NCBI GenBank assembly: GCA_002706685.1
Contig: PALV01000012.1
Span: 32,577-96,576 of the forward strand
Length of the DNA stretch: 64,000 nucleotides
Direction of reading: 5' to 3'
Source: Gammaproteobacteria bacterium
GTDB taxonomy: Bacteria > Pseudomonadota > Gammaproteobacteria > Pseudomonadales > Pseudohongiellaceae
The notes below the pieces were generated by a model, which did not search any database, was not told the origin of the DNA, and was given only the letters and a program-made list of their open reading frames with translations. Positions 40,689-49,306 of the stretch are shown piece after piece (position 1 is the stretch's first letter; each line of letters starts with the position of its first letter). The position numbers and the translations under genes are program-made.

Positions 40689-41750
40689 GTGAGCACCCTT
40701 CCCCTCTACTTTGTTTTCCCTGGCGATCTCGACACACCCACTGGCGGCTATCACTATGATCGGCGCCTGATCCGTGAGCTGCGGCTGCTTGGTAAAGACG
40801 TTGTTCCGGTTGCGCTGTCTGATCGATTTCCAACACCGGATCAGGACGCGCTGGTTGACGCTGAGCAGAAACTGTCTGCTATTCCCAATGGCGCACAGGT
40901 CATGATTGATGGCCTGGCAATGGGCGTCATGGATCAGCTTGTCAGCCGTCACGCGAAGCGATTGTGCCTGATTGCCCTGTGTCATCATCCACTGGCGCTG
41001 GAGGCAGGTCTCGACCCCGGACAGCGTGACGCACTGCATCATTCTGAAAAACGTTCTCTGCATAGCGCTCGTGCGACAGTTGTCACCAGTCCTCATACGG
41101 CAGAAATATTGCGCACTCAATTCGAGCTCGACGCAAACAGCATCCTGGTGGCCTGTCCCGGCACTGATCGAATCGAATTTGCGCCCTGCCTTGGTAATCC
41201 ACCGCAGCTGTTGACGGTCGCCTCACTGACTCGCCGCAAGGCGCACGATGTGTTGATTGAGTCACTTGCCTCACTGGCAGACCTGCCGTGGCAGGCGCGC
41301 TTCGTCGGCGGGGATCACTTTGACAGGGAGTGGGCTCAGCAACTGCGAGCACAAGTGAACCAACAGCAGCTGGACCGGCGTATTGATTTCGTCGGAGCAG
41401 TAGATAATCTGCAGCCCGAATATCAGCAGGCTGATCTGTTTGTGCTGCCATCAAGATTCGAAGGTTACGGAATGGTATTCGCCGAGGCTCTGGCAGCGGG
41501 CCTACCCGTCATCGCTGCGCGAGCCGGCGCCGTTCCCGATGTTGTGCCTGCGTCCGCTGGCATTCTGGTACCGCCCGATGACGCGGCAGCTCTTGCCGAA
41601 GCTTTGCGCGAGGTACTTTCGAACAGCACACTGCGACAAGACTTACAGAGCGGGGCCAGGCAGGCCGCACTCGCCCTGCCTGGCTGGCGGGACAGCGCAA
41701 TACTGGTGCAGCAACTAACTGAAGAGTTGGCAAACAGGAGTGAGTACTAA
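40689..41750 (+). CDS. GT4-type glycosyltransferase
   Basis: 353 aa from GTG 40689; a TTG at 40668 is open and neither has a strong ribosome site. GT-B fold of family 4: an N-terminal TPTGGYHYDRRLIREL and the C-terminal nucleotide-sugar motif PSRFEGYGMVFAEALAAG with the E-x7-E pair. No signal peptide, so cytoplasmic. The donor and acceptor are unknown. Divergent from ribA across 122 bp and overlapping the methyltransferase gene by one base. Confidence 0.82.
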   Translation: MSTLPLYFVFPGDLDTPTGGYHYDRRLIRELRLLGKDVVPVALSDRFPTPDQDALVDAEQKLSAIPNGAQVMIDGLAMGVMDQLVSRHAKRLCLIALCHHPLALEAGLDPGQRDALHHSEKRSLHSARATVVTSPHTAEILRTQFELDANSILVACPGTDRIEFAPCLGNPPQLLTVASLTRRKAHDVLIESLASLADLPWQARFVGGDHFDREWAQQLRAQVNQQQLDRRIDFVGAVDNLQPEYQQADLFVLPSRFEGYGMVFAEALAAGLPVIAARAGAVPDVVPASAGILVPPDDAAALAEALREVLSNSTLRQDLQSGARQAALALPGWRDSAILVQQLTEELANRSEY

Positions 41751-42595
41751 TGGCCGGGTTCAGTGTCGACTGGCTCGATTTACGTGAGGCTGCAGATCTG
41801 CGTGCGCGTGATGCTGCGCTGCTGGCACGCGCTCAGCATTGGCTGGATCAGTCGTCAACTGACCAGTCCGAGCACAGGCAGCAGCCTAAAATTGCAGACC
41901 TGGGCTGTGGTACAGGTTCCACGCTGCGCGCATTCGCCGCTGGTGGTATCGAAACCAGTCGCTATGCCTGGCGCCTGATTGATCACGATGCGCAGCTTCT
42001 GAGCGTGGCGTCTGAACGTTACGCAGCCGGGCATAGCCTGGAAACAGAAGTAGCAGATCTCGCGCAGCCAGAGCAGCTCTCATTCAAGGATATAAATCTG
42101 TTAACCGCGTCCGCCCTGTTTGATCTTGTGTCGGCTGAGTTCATCGAAGCCCTGGTCGCTTCCATTGCCAGCCAGCCTCATCCGATCGCCGTGTACACAG
42201 CACTGAACTATGACGGCATTACTCGCTGGACTCCGGCTCACAAGCTGGATATGGCGGTGTTACAGGCTTTCAATCAGGACCAGCGCCGGGATAAAGGCTT
42301 TGGTCCGGCCCTGGGCCCGCACGCCTCCGCCTGCCTCACTCAGGTGTTGACCGCTGCCGGCTACACTGTGTTATCGGCAAGCAGTCCGTGGCTGCTGCGC
42401 GGCAACCATGGCACTGCTGGTGACACTCAACTGATGACCGAGCTGATACATGGCATCGCCAATGCGGTCCAGTCGTCAATTGAGCAGGCAGAACTGCAGG
42501 AATGGATAGACTTTCGACTGGCCAATGTCCACACAGGCAGCTGCAGTGTGGGACACATGGATCTGTTGGCGCTTCCGCAGCGCGTGAGCAGATAG
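41750..42595 (+). CDS. Class I SAM-dependent methyltransferase
   Basis: 281 aa. Motif I is IADLGCGTGSTLR (about 44-56); an acidic Asp in LIDHDAQ follows the second strand. The rest fits a small-molecule methyltransferase, though I cannot name a substrate. ATG overlaps the stop of the glycosyltransferase (TAATG), so the two are translationally coupled. It is convergent with the FkbM gene, 18 bp apart. Confidence 0.75.
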   Translation: MAGFSVDWLDLREAADLRARDAALLARAQHWLDQSSTDQSEHRQQPKIADLGCGTGSTLRAFAAGGIETSRYAWRLIDHDAQLLSVASERYAAGHSLETEVADLAQPEQLSFKDINLLTASALFDLVSAEFIEALVASIASQPHPIAVYTALNYDGITRWTPAHKLDMAVLQAFNQDQRRDKGFGPALGPHASACLTQVLTAAGYTVLSASSPWLLRGNHGTAGDTQLMTELIHGIANAVQSSIEQAELQEWIDFRLANVHTGSCSVGHMDLLALPQRVSR

Positions 42596-42613
42596 CCTTG
42601 TGCAGGCCGGCTA

Positions 42614-43387
42614 TCAGCGAGTGCGCAACCTGGCGTAGACATCGCCACTGCCCTGGCTAATGTTCTTCAGCTGCTGTCGCATATCGTCAACCGCAAGCCA
42701 CTGATCATAACGCAGTCGATGTGACTCACCAGGTGCCAGGTTGTACTCATAATCACCGAGCTCTTCGAGGCGATCAATACAATCGATCGCCATCGATATT
42801 GCTGCAGGGATATATTCAAACGACAGGCTTCGCAGCGGGCGCGACAGTCCCCGAAGGACCTGCAGTTCAAATCCTTCCACGTCAATTTTGCAGAACACCG
42901 GCTCGCCTTTCTCGGCAATCAGCTGGTCCAGCGTGATTACCGGCACCACAAGCTGACGATCCCATTTTACACGCTCGAATGAGGTGTCCTGTTTTACCTG
43001 TGTTATCCATTCCTGGGACATGGTAGTCACGGTCGGTGTCTGCGTGCTGATGTGCAGCGTTGCCTCACCTGGCTGCGCACCAATCGCCTGGGCCACAAGA
43101 TCAATGTCCTCTGCGCTGGCGTAGCGGCTTCGAAGTGTCTGCATCAGCAAAGGCTGCGGCTCGACTGCAACGGAGCGCGCACCCAGTGCCTGCCACGCCT
43201 TGAGGCGATTGCCAACATGCGCACCAATGTCGAAACACAGATCGCCCGGTGATATGAACTGCCTGTAAAAGTTACGCATCCGCGCCTGCCGCCCCGGAAT
43301 GCCGTAGTACATCAGTAAAGATCTGGTCAGCCCCCACCGCTCGCGCAGTCGGGTTGCCAGGGAAGTCGTATTAGCTTGCGTCTGCAT
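42614..43387 (-). CDS. FkbM-family methyltransferase
   Basis: 257 aa. FkbM signatures: GDLCFDIGAHVGNRL (about 47-61), VAVEPQPLL, and FCKIDVEGFELQVLRGL. These enzymes O-methylate sugars or polyketides, often in glycan gene sets. It starts one base before the stop of the upstream sulfatase-type gene (TAATG), so the two are coupled. Its likely acceptor is a surface or lipid-linked glycan; inference. Confidence 0.82.
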   Translation of the reverse strand: MQTQANTTSLATRLRERWGLTRSLLMYYGIPGRQARMRNFYRQFISPGDLCFDIGAHVGNRLKAWQALGARSVAVEPQPLLMQTLRSRYASAEDIDLVAQAIGAQPGEATLHISTQTPTVTTMSQEWITQVKQDTSFERVKWDRQLVVPVITLDQLIAEKGEPVFCKIDVEGFELQVLRGLSRPLRSLSFEYIPAAISMAIDCIDRLEELGDYEYNLAPGESHRLRYDQWLAVDDMRQQLKNISQGSGDVYARLRTR

Positions 43388-45057
43388 TACCTGGCTCCTG
43401 TTGCTGTTGATCCGCCAGAGCCCGTTTTTTCCAGAGGCAAACGGGTGCTGGAGAAGGCGTCTACAAATCTATCTCGCAGTTGGTCCATGCGCCACACCGG
43501 GGCTCTATCATCCGGCAGCATTCCTGGTTGCCAGCGCCACTGCGATACGGCCTCGAATACGGCCGGATCGCGCGCGATCAGATGCACAGGGACATCACGT
43601 CCTTCCGGGTCACCTGATACCAGAGGCGCAGGCGGGTGATCTCCCAACAGGAGAACAACGAGATTGTCGTTTCCATAATGCTCTATATAAGAAACTACAG
43701 TTTCCAGCATGTACTCAATCGAGCGTCGATAGTGATCGCGGATTGATTCGACATTCTGCCAGACTTCCTCTGGTGTCGGGCCGGCCTGGGCCTGCTCGTT
43801 AAAAATGCGCCCATCGCCAATGTTAGTCCAGGGCACCAGCTGCGCCACCGGAGTCCATGGCGCATGTGAGGAGATCAGTGCGACCTCGGCCATGACAGGC
43901 GGGCGTACCTGCTCGCTGAGTTCACGCGCATGGAGTGCCGACAGGACATATTGATCGGGCATGGTCACCCAGTTGAAAGGCAATCCCTGATAACCAAAAT
44001 TGTGTGCATCATAGATGTGATCGTAGCCATAGTACTGACCCTCAGGCCAGGCCATGCTGATTGCCGGCATCGCGGCGACGGTTCGCCAGCCTGCTTCTCT
44101 GAACAAGCGGTTTAGCGTGGCACGTTCGCTCATGACCAGACTTTTGTAACGAGTCTCGCTGTCGATCCAGGTGCCTGCGAGTGCGGACGCATGCGCCAGC
44201 CAGCTAAGCCCACCGACGGTAGGTGCCGTCAAAAATGCGCTCTGCATATCAAATCCATCGGCTCGCAGCACATTTTCGGACTGCAACAATGCATCACGCA
44301 TCTGGTCGGCAAACGGCTCACGTTCAAGCAGCATGCGCCCGTAGGACTCAGCAAAAATCACCAGCACATCTTTGCCCCGCAAGCGATCAAACAACTGATC
44401 ACCAAGGCGATCAGACCACTCATCGACACCGACGGTGGCCGCAAATTCCTGAATGTCCTGCCAGCTTCGCCAGGTATCTTCGGCGTGCAGTCTTAGCTGG
44501 TGCCAGGCGTAGGCGTCAGTTCGTGGCCGCTCCACCCATCTGAATGTGTCAAGCGCGAACCAGGCGGTGAGCAGCACAAGCAGGGTCGCGCCGGACAGCC
44601 TGGGTTTTATTCGCAAGGTCTGCTGGATGCGACCAAGCACCAGAAATGCCAGCACACAAAGCAGAGCGACCATCAATGCCAGCAAAATACCGACAGCAAT
44701 AGCCGCGACGCTTCCCAGCACTCCAGTCAACAAGCGACTGCCATCGGCCAGCAGATGTCCATCAAAAATAAGATTGAACGGCCGGGCGAACATCTCGTGA
44801 GTCGCCAGGTCAGCCCCCCTGAGCACCAGACTCAGGCCCAGCAGAATTGACAGCAGGATTCGCAACACTGTGCCGACCCGCCCGGGAGCAAGCAGCAGCA
44901 AGCCGATGATGACCAGCTCCAGCGGAAACATCGTAAAGGCTGCTGGTGAGATCCAGTCAAGGCGATTGGGCAGCACCAGTGCGAGGAACAGCACAGCGAA
45001 CGCCGAAAACGTAATCGCATGGTGAGCAATTGGGGAAGAGCGGAGAGTAAAACGCAA
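43387..45057 (-). CDS. Inner-membrane sulfatase/LTA-synthase-type phosphotransferase
   Basis: 556 aa. Four or five N-terminal membrane helices (about 10-170) followed by an alkaline-phosphatase-superfamily domain. VLVIFAESYGRMLLE corresponds to the metal-binding start, APTVGGLSWLAHASAL contains the likely nucleophilic Thr or Ser, and VLLLGDHPPAP holds the late Asp-His metal ligands. Relatives transfer phosphoglycerol or phosphoethanolamine to lipids and glycans, or cut sulfate esters. Operon partner of the FkbM gene. Confidence 0.78.
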   Translation of the reverse strand: MRFTLRSSPIAHHAITFSAFAVLFLALVLPNRLDWISPAAFTMFPLELVIIGLLLLAPGRVGTVLRILLSILLGLSLVLRGADLATHEMFARPFNLIFDGHLLADGSRLLTGVLGSVAAIAVGILLALMVALLCVLAFLVLGRIQQTLRIKPRLSGATLLVLLTAWFALDTFRWVERPRTDAYAWHQLRLHAEDTWRSWQDIQEFAATVGVDEWSDRLGDQLFDRLRGKDVLVIFAESYGRMLLEREPFADQMRDALLQSENVLRADGFDMQSAFLTAPTVGGLSWLAHASALAGTWIDSETRYKSLVMSERATLNRLFREAGWRTVAAMPAISMAWPEGQYYGYDHIYDAHNFGYQGLPFNWVTMPDQYVLSALHARELSEQVRPPVMAEVALISSHAPWTPVAQLVPWTNIGDGRIFNEQAQAGPTPEEVWQNVESIRDHYRRSIEYMLETVVSYIEHYGNDNLVVLLLGDHPPAPLVSGDPEGRDVPVHLIARDPAVFEAVSQWRWQPGMLPDDRAPVWRMDQLRDRFVDAFSSTRLPLEKTGSGGSTATGAR

Positions 45058-45505
45058 GATTGAATCCGGGCCTGTCGCTAGATGAGAAAGAAGTGAGAGC
45101 TCCTGTTGGTATACGCAGTGTAGCCGAGCCTGGACCGTTTGCCGACGTCAGACTCAACAATAGTAGGGTTTTCGGAGCCATCGATAGAAAAAATATTTTT
45201 GCGCGGGACTTACGCGCGGAACTTACCGGTTGTATGATGGTCGGAATTATGACTGTGGGTTAATAGGTACACAATGACTGATCCAGCCACCATGGCTGGG
45301 AGTTACTTGGTCAAAGGATCGTTGCCGAAAGGTATGCGGTGTGCCCTGCAGTTGTGCACGGATGAGGTCGATCTAGTCGGTCGAATGCTCCCAGCCTCGG
45401 TGTCTACGCCTGCCTTCCAAACATCCAATGATCCCGATAGCGATTTAGACAGTATCTACGGTACTGGTCTGTCTTAAGGATTCAGGGAAATTTTGAGGAA
45501 AGGAA
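45058..45505. other. 448-bp region upstream of opgG
   Basis: Divergent spacer between the sulfatase-type gene and opgG. It should contain promoters for both, but no strong pair of boxes was found by eye. A possible 67-codon gene (45274-45477) lies in its right half. Confidence 0.35.
45274..45477 (+). CDS. Possible small protein upstream of opgG
   Basis: 67 aa (MTDPATMAGSYLVKGSLP... to IYGTGLS), ending 28 bp before the opgG start. No signal peptide, membrane segment or known motif, and no clear ribosome site. The codon use is not obviously different from neighbouring genes. It might be a real small gene, a translated leader or chance. Confidence 0.25.
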   Translation: MTDPATMAGSYLVKGSLPKGMRCALQLCTDEVDLVGRMLPASVSTPAFQTSNDPDSDLDSIYGTGLS

Positions 45506-47116
45506 ATGGTTATCAGAAAGTCCCCCGCTTACGCCATATTGACCGCACTGATTTGTACGGTCGTTCTGGTTTTTGCAGCACCGGTACTGACGCAGTCACA
45601 GCCGTCAGGCGCCACTAGCCCGACCGGCACTGACTCCAGCACCGGCTCGGCAGAACCCGAGCGTCTCACGCATCAATTCAGTCGCCAGTGGCTGCTTGAA
45701 CGTGCACGATCACTGGCTGAGCAGCCCTTCGAACTGCCGGCTCTTGATGAGGACAATCCGCTCAACGAACTCGACTATGACGAGTATCGACGCATTTCTT
45801 TTGATCCGTATGCCGCCATCTGGGCCAGACAGGATCGCAATTTTACGCTGGATCTATTCCATCCGGGATTCCTGTACACCACACCGGTCAATATCAATCT
45901 GGTGGTAGGCGGTGTATCGCGACAGGTGCTCTACACAACCGACATATTCCGGTATGAAGAGGGCATCAGTGACGTAGAGAATTTCGACGCCCAGGGTTAT
46001 TCCGGTTTTCGCGTGTATCACCCGATCAATACACCCGATCGCTTTGAGGAGTTCCTGGTTTTTCAGGGCGCCAGCTACTTTCGGGGCACTGCCAAAGACC
46101 AGTTCTATGGCCTTTCAGCGCGGGGCCTGGCGATCAATACTGCCCGCCCGGAAGGTGAGGAGTTCCCTTATTTCACGGATTTCTGGATAGAGCGGCCGGA
46201 AGTGGGTGCTGAGAAGATTGTGATCCACGCTCTGCTCGACAGCCCATCAACCACCGGCGCCTTTCGATTCGATATTCGTCCTGGCGATTCGACCGTCATG
46301 GACGTAGAGGCCTCTCTCTTCCCCCGTGAGGAAATGACGCACTACGGCATCGCACCGCTGACCTCCATGTTCATGTTTGACGACACCAACCGCAGCCGCT
46401 ATGACGATTACCGCCGCGCGGTGCATGATTCCGACGGGCTGCAGATAATGATGCAGAACGGCGAGCAGATATGGCGCCCGCTGGCCAACCCGCGGCGTCT
46501 GCAGTCTTCATCATTCGTCTCGTCCGCATCCTCCTCAGTCAAAGGATTCGGCTTGATGCAGCGCCACAATCAGTTCGAAGATTTTAACGACAGCGAAGCT
46601 CGCTATGACAAGCGCACCTCGCTGTGGATAGAGCCATTGGAGAACTGGGGCGTTGGCGAGGTGGTGCTGGTTGAGATTCCCACCCCGCAGGAAGTTCACG
46701 ACAATATCGTGGCTTACTGGCAGCCCGAAGACAGTCTGCTACCCGGTAACCAGTATGATTACCGGTATCGCATGCACTGGGGCCCGGTTGGCCCGTATGA
46801 GCTGGAGGTGGGGCGGATTACCGACACCAGCCGCGGTCAGTCGATAAATGGCGATGACATGGTGTTTGTGATCGACTACGCAGGTGGCAATACGATTCCC
46901 AATGTCATCACGGATACCGACGCCGTCGAAATTCGTGTTACAAACAGCGCCGGAACTGTGATCAACACCAGCGGTACGCTGGTTCAGGCGACAGGTCAGT
47001 ACCGTGCATTCATTCGCATCGACCCGGGCCGTGCTGATCTGATGGAATTACGCGCGACCCTGCACGTCAATGGTAAACAGTGGGGCGAAACCTGGATATA
47101 TAGATGGACTCAATAA
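45506..47116 (+). CDS. opgG: Periplasmic glucan biosynthesis protein G
   Basis: 536 aa, family length. AGGAAAGG precedes the ATG. A signal peptide of about 32 residues is followed by a low-complexity Ser/Thr/Gly stretch and then the OpgG beta-sandwich. YDEYRRISFDP and RFRD-like VYHPINTPDRFEEFLVFQGASYFR are diagnostic. It acts in the periplasm on the branching of osmoregulated periplasmic glucans. The gene overlaps opgH by 13 bp. Confidence 0.93.
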   Translation: MVIRKSPAYAILTALICTVVLVFAAPVLTQSQPSGATSPTGTDSSTGSAEPERLTHQFSRQWLLERARSLAEQPFELPALDEDNPLNELDYDEYRRISFDPYAAIWARQDRNFTLDLFHPGFLYTTPVNINLVVGGVSRQVLYTTDIFRYEEGISDVENFDAQGYSGFRVYHPINTPDRFEEFLVFQGASYFRGTAKDQFYGLSARGLAINTARPEGEEFPYFTDFWIERPEVGAEKIVIHALLDSPSTTGAFRFDIRPGDSTVMDVEASLFPREEMTHYGIAPLTSMFMFDDTNRSRYDDYRRAVHDSDGLQIMMQNGEQIWRPLANPRRLQSSSFVSSASSSVKGFGLMQRHNQFEDFNDSEARYDKRTSLWIEPLENWGVGEVVLVEIPTPQEVHDNIVAYWQPEDSLLPGNQYDYRYRMHWGPVGPYELEVGRITDTSRGQSINGDDMVFVIDYAGGNTIPNVITDTDAVEIRVTNSAGTVINTSGTLVQATGQYRAFIRIDPGRADLMELRATLHVNGKQWGETWIYRWTQ

Positions 47117-49212
47117 GGGAAAGTGTGGGCGCGACACCCCAGCCGGCGCCACTGGACATGCCAGCGCAGAACCTGAAGGTTGCGCCACAGGTTCAGTTTC
47201 GCTGGCAATCGCTGGCAACCCTGTTTGCCAGACTGGCCACCTTTCCGGGGGCACTGGCCCTGACTGGCTACGCCGGTTATCAGATGTATCTGATTATCTC
47301 GGTCAGTGATGTCACCCGGCTGCAGTGGCTGCTGCTGGTGCTGTATCTGCTGACCTTTGGCTGGATTGCGCTGGCCGCCACCAGCTCAATCGCCGGCCTG
47401 TTTTTTGGCCATCCGAAAGCGGGCGCCGCCAAAGGCGCGCAGCCTCGCGGCAAGACCGCCCTGCTGATGCCCGTCTACAACGAGGACCCGGCAGCCACCT
47501 GCGCAGCATTGCTGGCCATGGCCGAATCATTGATCGCCCGGCAGCAACAGCACTGGTTCGAGATATTCATCATTTCGGATTCGACGGATCCGGATGTCTG
47601 GGTAAAGGAGACTGCGGCTGTCGATCTGTTGCGGGAGCGTCTGCAGGGCCGCATGGCGGTCTGGTATCGACGTCGCTACCTCAACACCGCGCGCAAGGCG
47701 GGCAATGTGCAGGACTTCGTGACGCGCTGGGGTGCACGCTACGACTACATGATTGTTCTGGACGCGGACAGCCTGATCGCCGCTGATACGCTGACGTTCA
47801 TGGTGGGGGAAATGGATGCGGATCCCCGCTGTGGCATCTTGCAGACGCTGCCGCGGCTTTACGCCGGCAAGACTTTGTTCGCCCGCTTGCAGCAGTTTGC
47901 CGGCACCTTGTACGGTCCGGTAGTCGCACATGGCATGACTGCCTGGCAGGGTGATGACGGTAATTACTGGGGCCATAATGCCATTATTCGCGTCTCTGCA
48001 TTTGCCAGCGCTGCCGGACTGCCAGTTATGCCAGGCCCCAGACCCTTTGGCGGCCCCATCCTGTCCCATGATTTTGTTGAGGCGGCGCTGATACGGCGCG
48101 CTGGCTGGACGGTGCGTATGATGCCCGCCCAGACCGGATCCTGGGAGGAAAGCCCGCCTACCCTGCTGGATTCTGCAGTGCGGGACCGACGCTGGGCCCA
48201 GGGCAATATTCAGCATCTGGGCGTGATTCCCACGCGTGGCATGCGCTGGCCCAATCGCATGCATATGTTGATAGGCGTGATGAGCTACATCGCCTCTCCG
48301 CTATGGCTGGCAATGATGACCGTCGGTCTGTTGATCAGTGCCCAGATTGCAACCCAGGGCTTTGAATACTTCACTGACGACTTTCAGCTGTTCCCGCACT
48401 GGCCAGTGTTCGACTCACAGCGCATGATCATGCTGTTTGTGTTCACCATGTCGGTGCTGTTGTTACCCAAGTTACTGGGATACCTGGCTGGCCTGTTCCG
48501 CCGGGATGTTCGCAGCGCCATGGGGCCGATCCGGCTGACACTGAGTGCGGCGCTCGAACTGTTTTTCTCTATCCTTTTTGCGCCCATATTCATGATGATT
48601 CACAGCCGTCAGGTCTGGGAAATCATCCGCGGCAAGGACTCGGGCTGGTCGACCCAGCAGCGCGATACCCATGGCACCGACTGGGGTCTGCTGTTCAGGC
48701 ACCACTGGTTTCACACCCTGGTTGGTATCAGCGTGCTGGCAGGCCTGGTGCTGCTGCAAAACCCGCTGCTTTACTGGATGCTGCCAATCATAACTGGTCT
48801 GGTGCTGTCGATCCCACTGTCAGCCCTCAGCGGCAGCAAAAGCTTCGCGCGGATGCTGGCGTGGCTGGGTCTGTTGAGAATTCCTGAAGAGGTGTCCGCT
48901 GCGCCGGAGATTCACGACCGGGATCGCTACCGCGAGGAGTTCCAGAGCGTGGTGGATACAGTCGACGTTCCGATGCTGTTAACAGACAGCGAAAAGGCCT
49001 CCCGCCATTTCAATCTGGCTGGAGAACGCCCGATCAAACGCCGCGGAGATCCTGATATGGATGCGGCTGGCGCAAGGCTTAAACTAAGCGATGCCATGGA
49101 AGTCTCGGAGGTGCTGGCCTGGATGAACCGTCGGGAAAAAATGGCGCTGTTGAATGACACTGCGTTATTCGGGTTGCTGGCAAAGCTGGCTGAGCAACGC
49201 AGTGGTGGGTGA
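47104..49212 (+). CDS. opgH: Glucan glucosyltransferase H, short N-terminus
   Basis: 702 aa. GT2 membrane glucosyltransferase: two N-terminal helices (about 48-100), a cytoplasmic catalytic part with LLMPVYNEDP, VLDADSLI as the DxD-type site, and RDRRWAQGNIQHL as the QxxRW block, then several C-terminal helices. It makes the beta-1,2 backbone of periplasmic glucans from UDP-glucose. E. coli OpgH is 847 aa; the missing part is mostly the N-terminal cytoplasmic region that binds FtsZ. Coupled to opgG by overlap. Confidence 0.92.
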   Translation: MDSIRESVGATPQPAPLDMPAQNLKVAPQVQFRWQSLATLFARLATFPGALALTGYAGYQMYLIISVSDVTRLQWLLLVLYLLTFGWIALAATSSIAGLFFGHPKAGAAKGAQPRGKTALLMPVYNEDPAATCAALLAMAESLIARQQQHWFEIFIISDSTDPDVWVKETAAVDLLRERLQGRMAVWYRRRYLNTARKAGNVQDFVTRWGARYDYMIVLDADSLIAADTLTFMVGEMDADPRCGILQTLPRLYAGKTLFARLQQFAGTLYGPVVAHGMTAWQGDDGNYWGHNAIIRVSAFASAAGLPVMPGPRPFGGPILSHDFVEAALIRRAGWTVRMMPAQTGSWEESPPTLLDSAVRDRRWAQGNIQHLGVIPTRGMRWPNRMHMLIGVMSYIASPLWLAMMTVGLLISAQIATQGFEYFTDDFQLFPHWPVFDSQRMIMLFVFTMSVLLLPKLLGYLAGLFRRDVRSAMGPIRLTLSAALELFFSILFAPIFMMIHSRQVWEIIRGKDSGWSTQQRDTHGTDWGLLFRHHWFHTLVGISVLAGLVLLQNPLLYWMLPIITGLVLSIPLSALSGSKSFARMLAWLGLLRIPEEVSAAPEIHDRDRYREEFQSVVDTVDVPMLLTDSEKASRHFNLAGERPIKRRGDPDMDAAGARLKLSDAMEVSEVLAWMNRREKMALLNDTALFGLLAKLAEQRSGG

Positions 49213-49223
49213 TCTTAAAGGGT

Positions 49224-49303
49224 TAAAGGGGACGGGAGGTAAAGGGGACGGAGGGATTTACGAATGTAAATCCCTCCGTCCCCTTTACCTCCCGTCCCCT
49301 TTA
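49224..49303. repeat. Perfect 38-bp inverted repeat, REP-like
   Basis: Arms 49224-49261 and 49266-49303 are perfectly complementary, with the loop GAAT. Each arm also holds a near-tandem 16-base unit, TAAAGGGGACGGGAGG then TAAAGGGGACGGAGGG. It fills the gap between convergent opgH and gcdH. There is no T run, so it is not a simple terminator. The AAAGGGGAC core recalls repeats linked to REP-associated tyrosine transposases. No second copy was seen in this window. Confidence 0.85.
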
Positions 49304-49306
49304 CCG

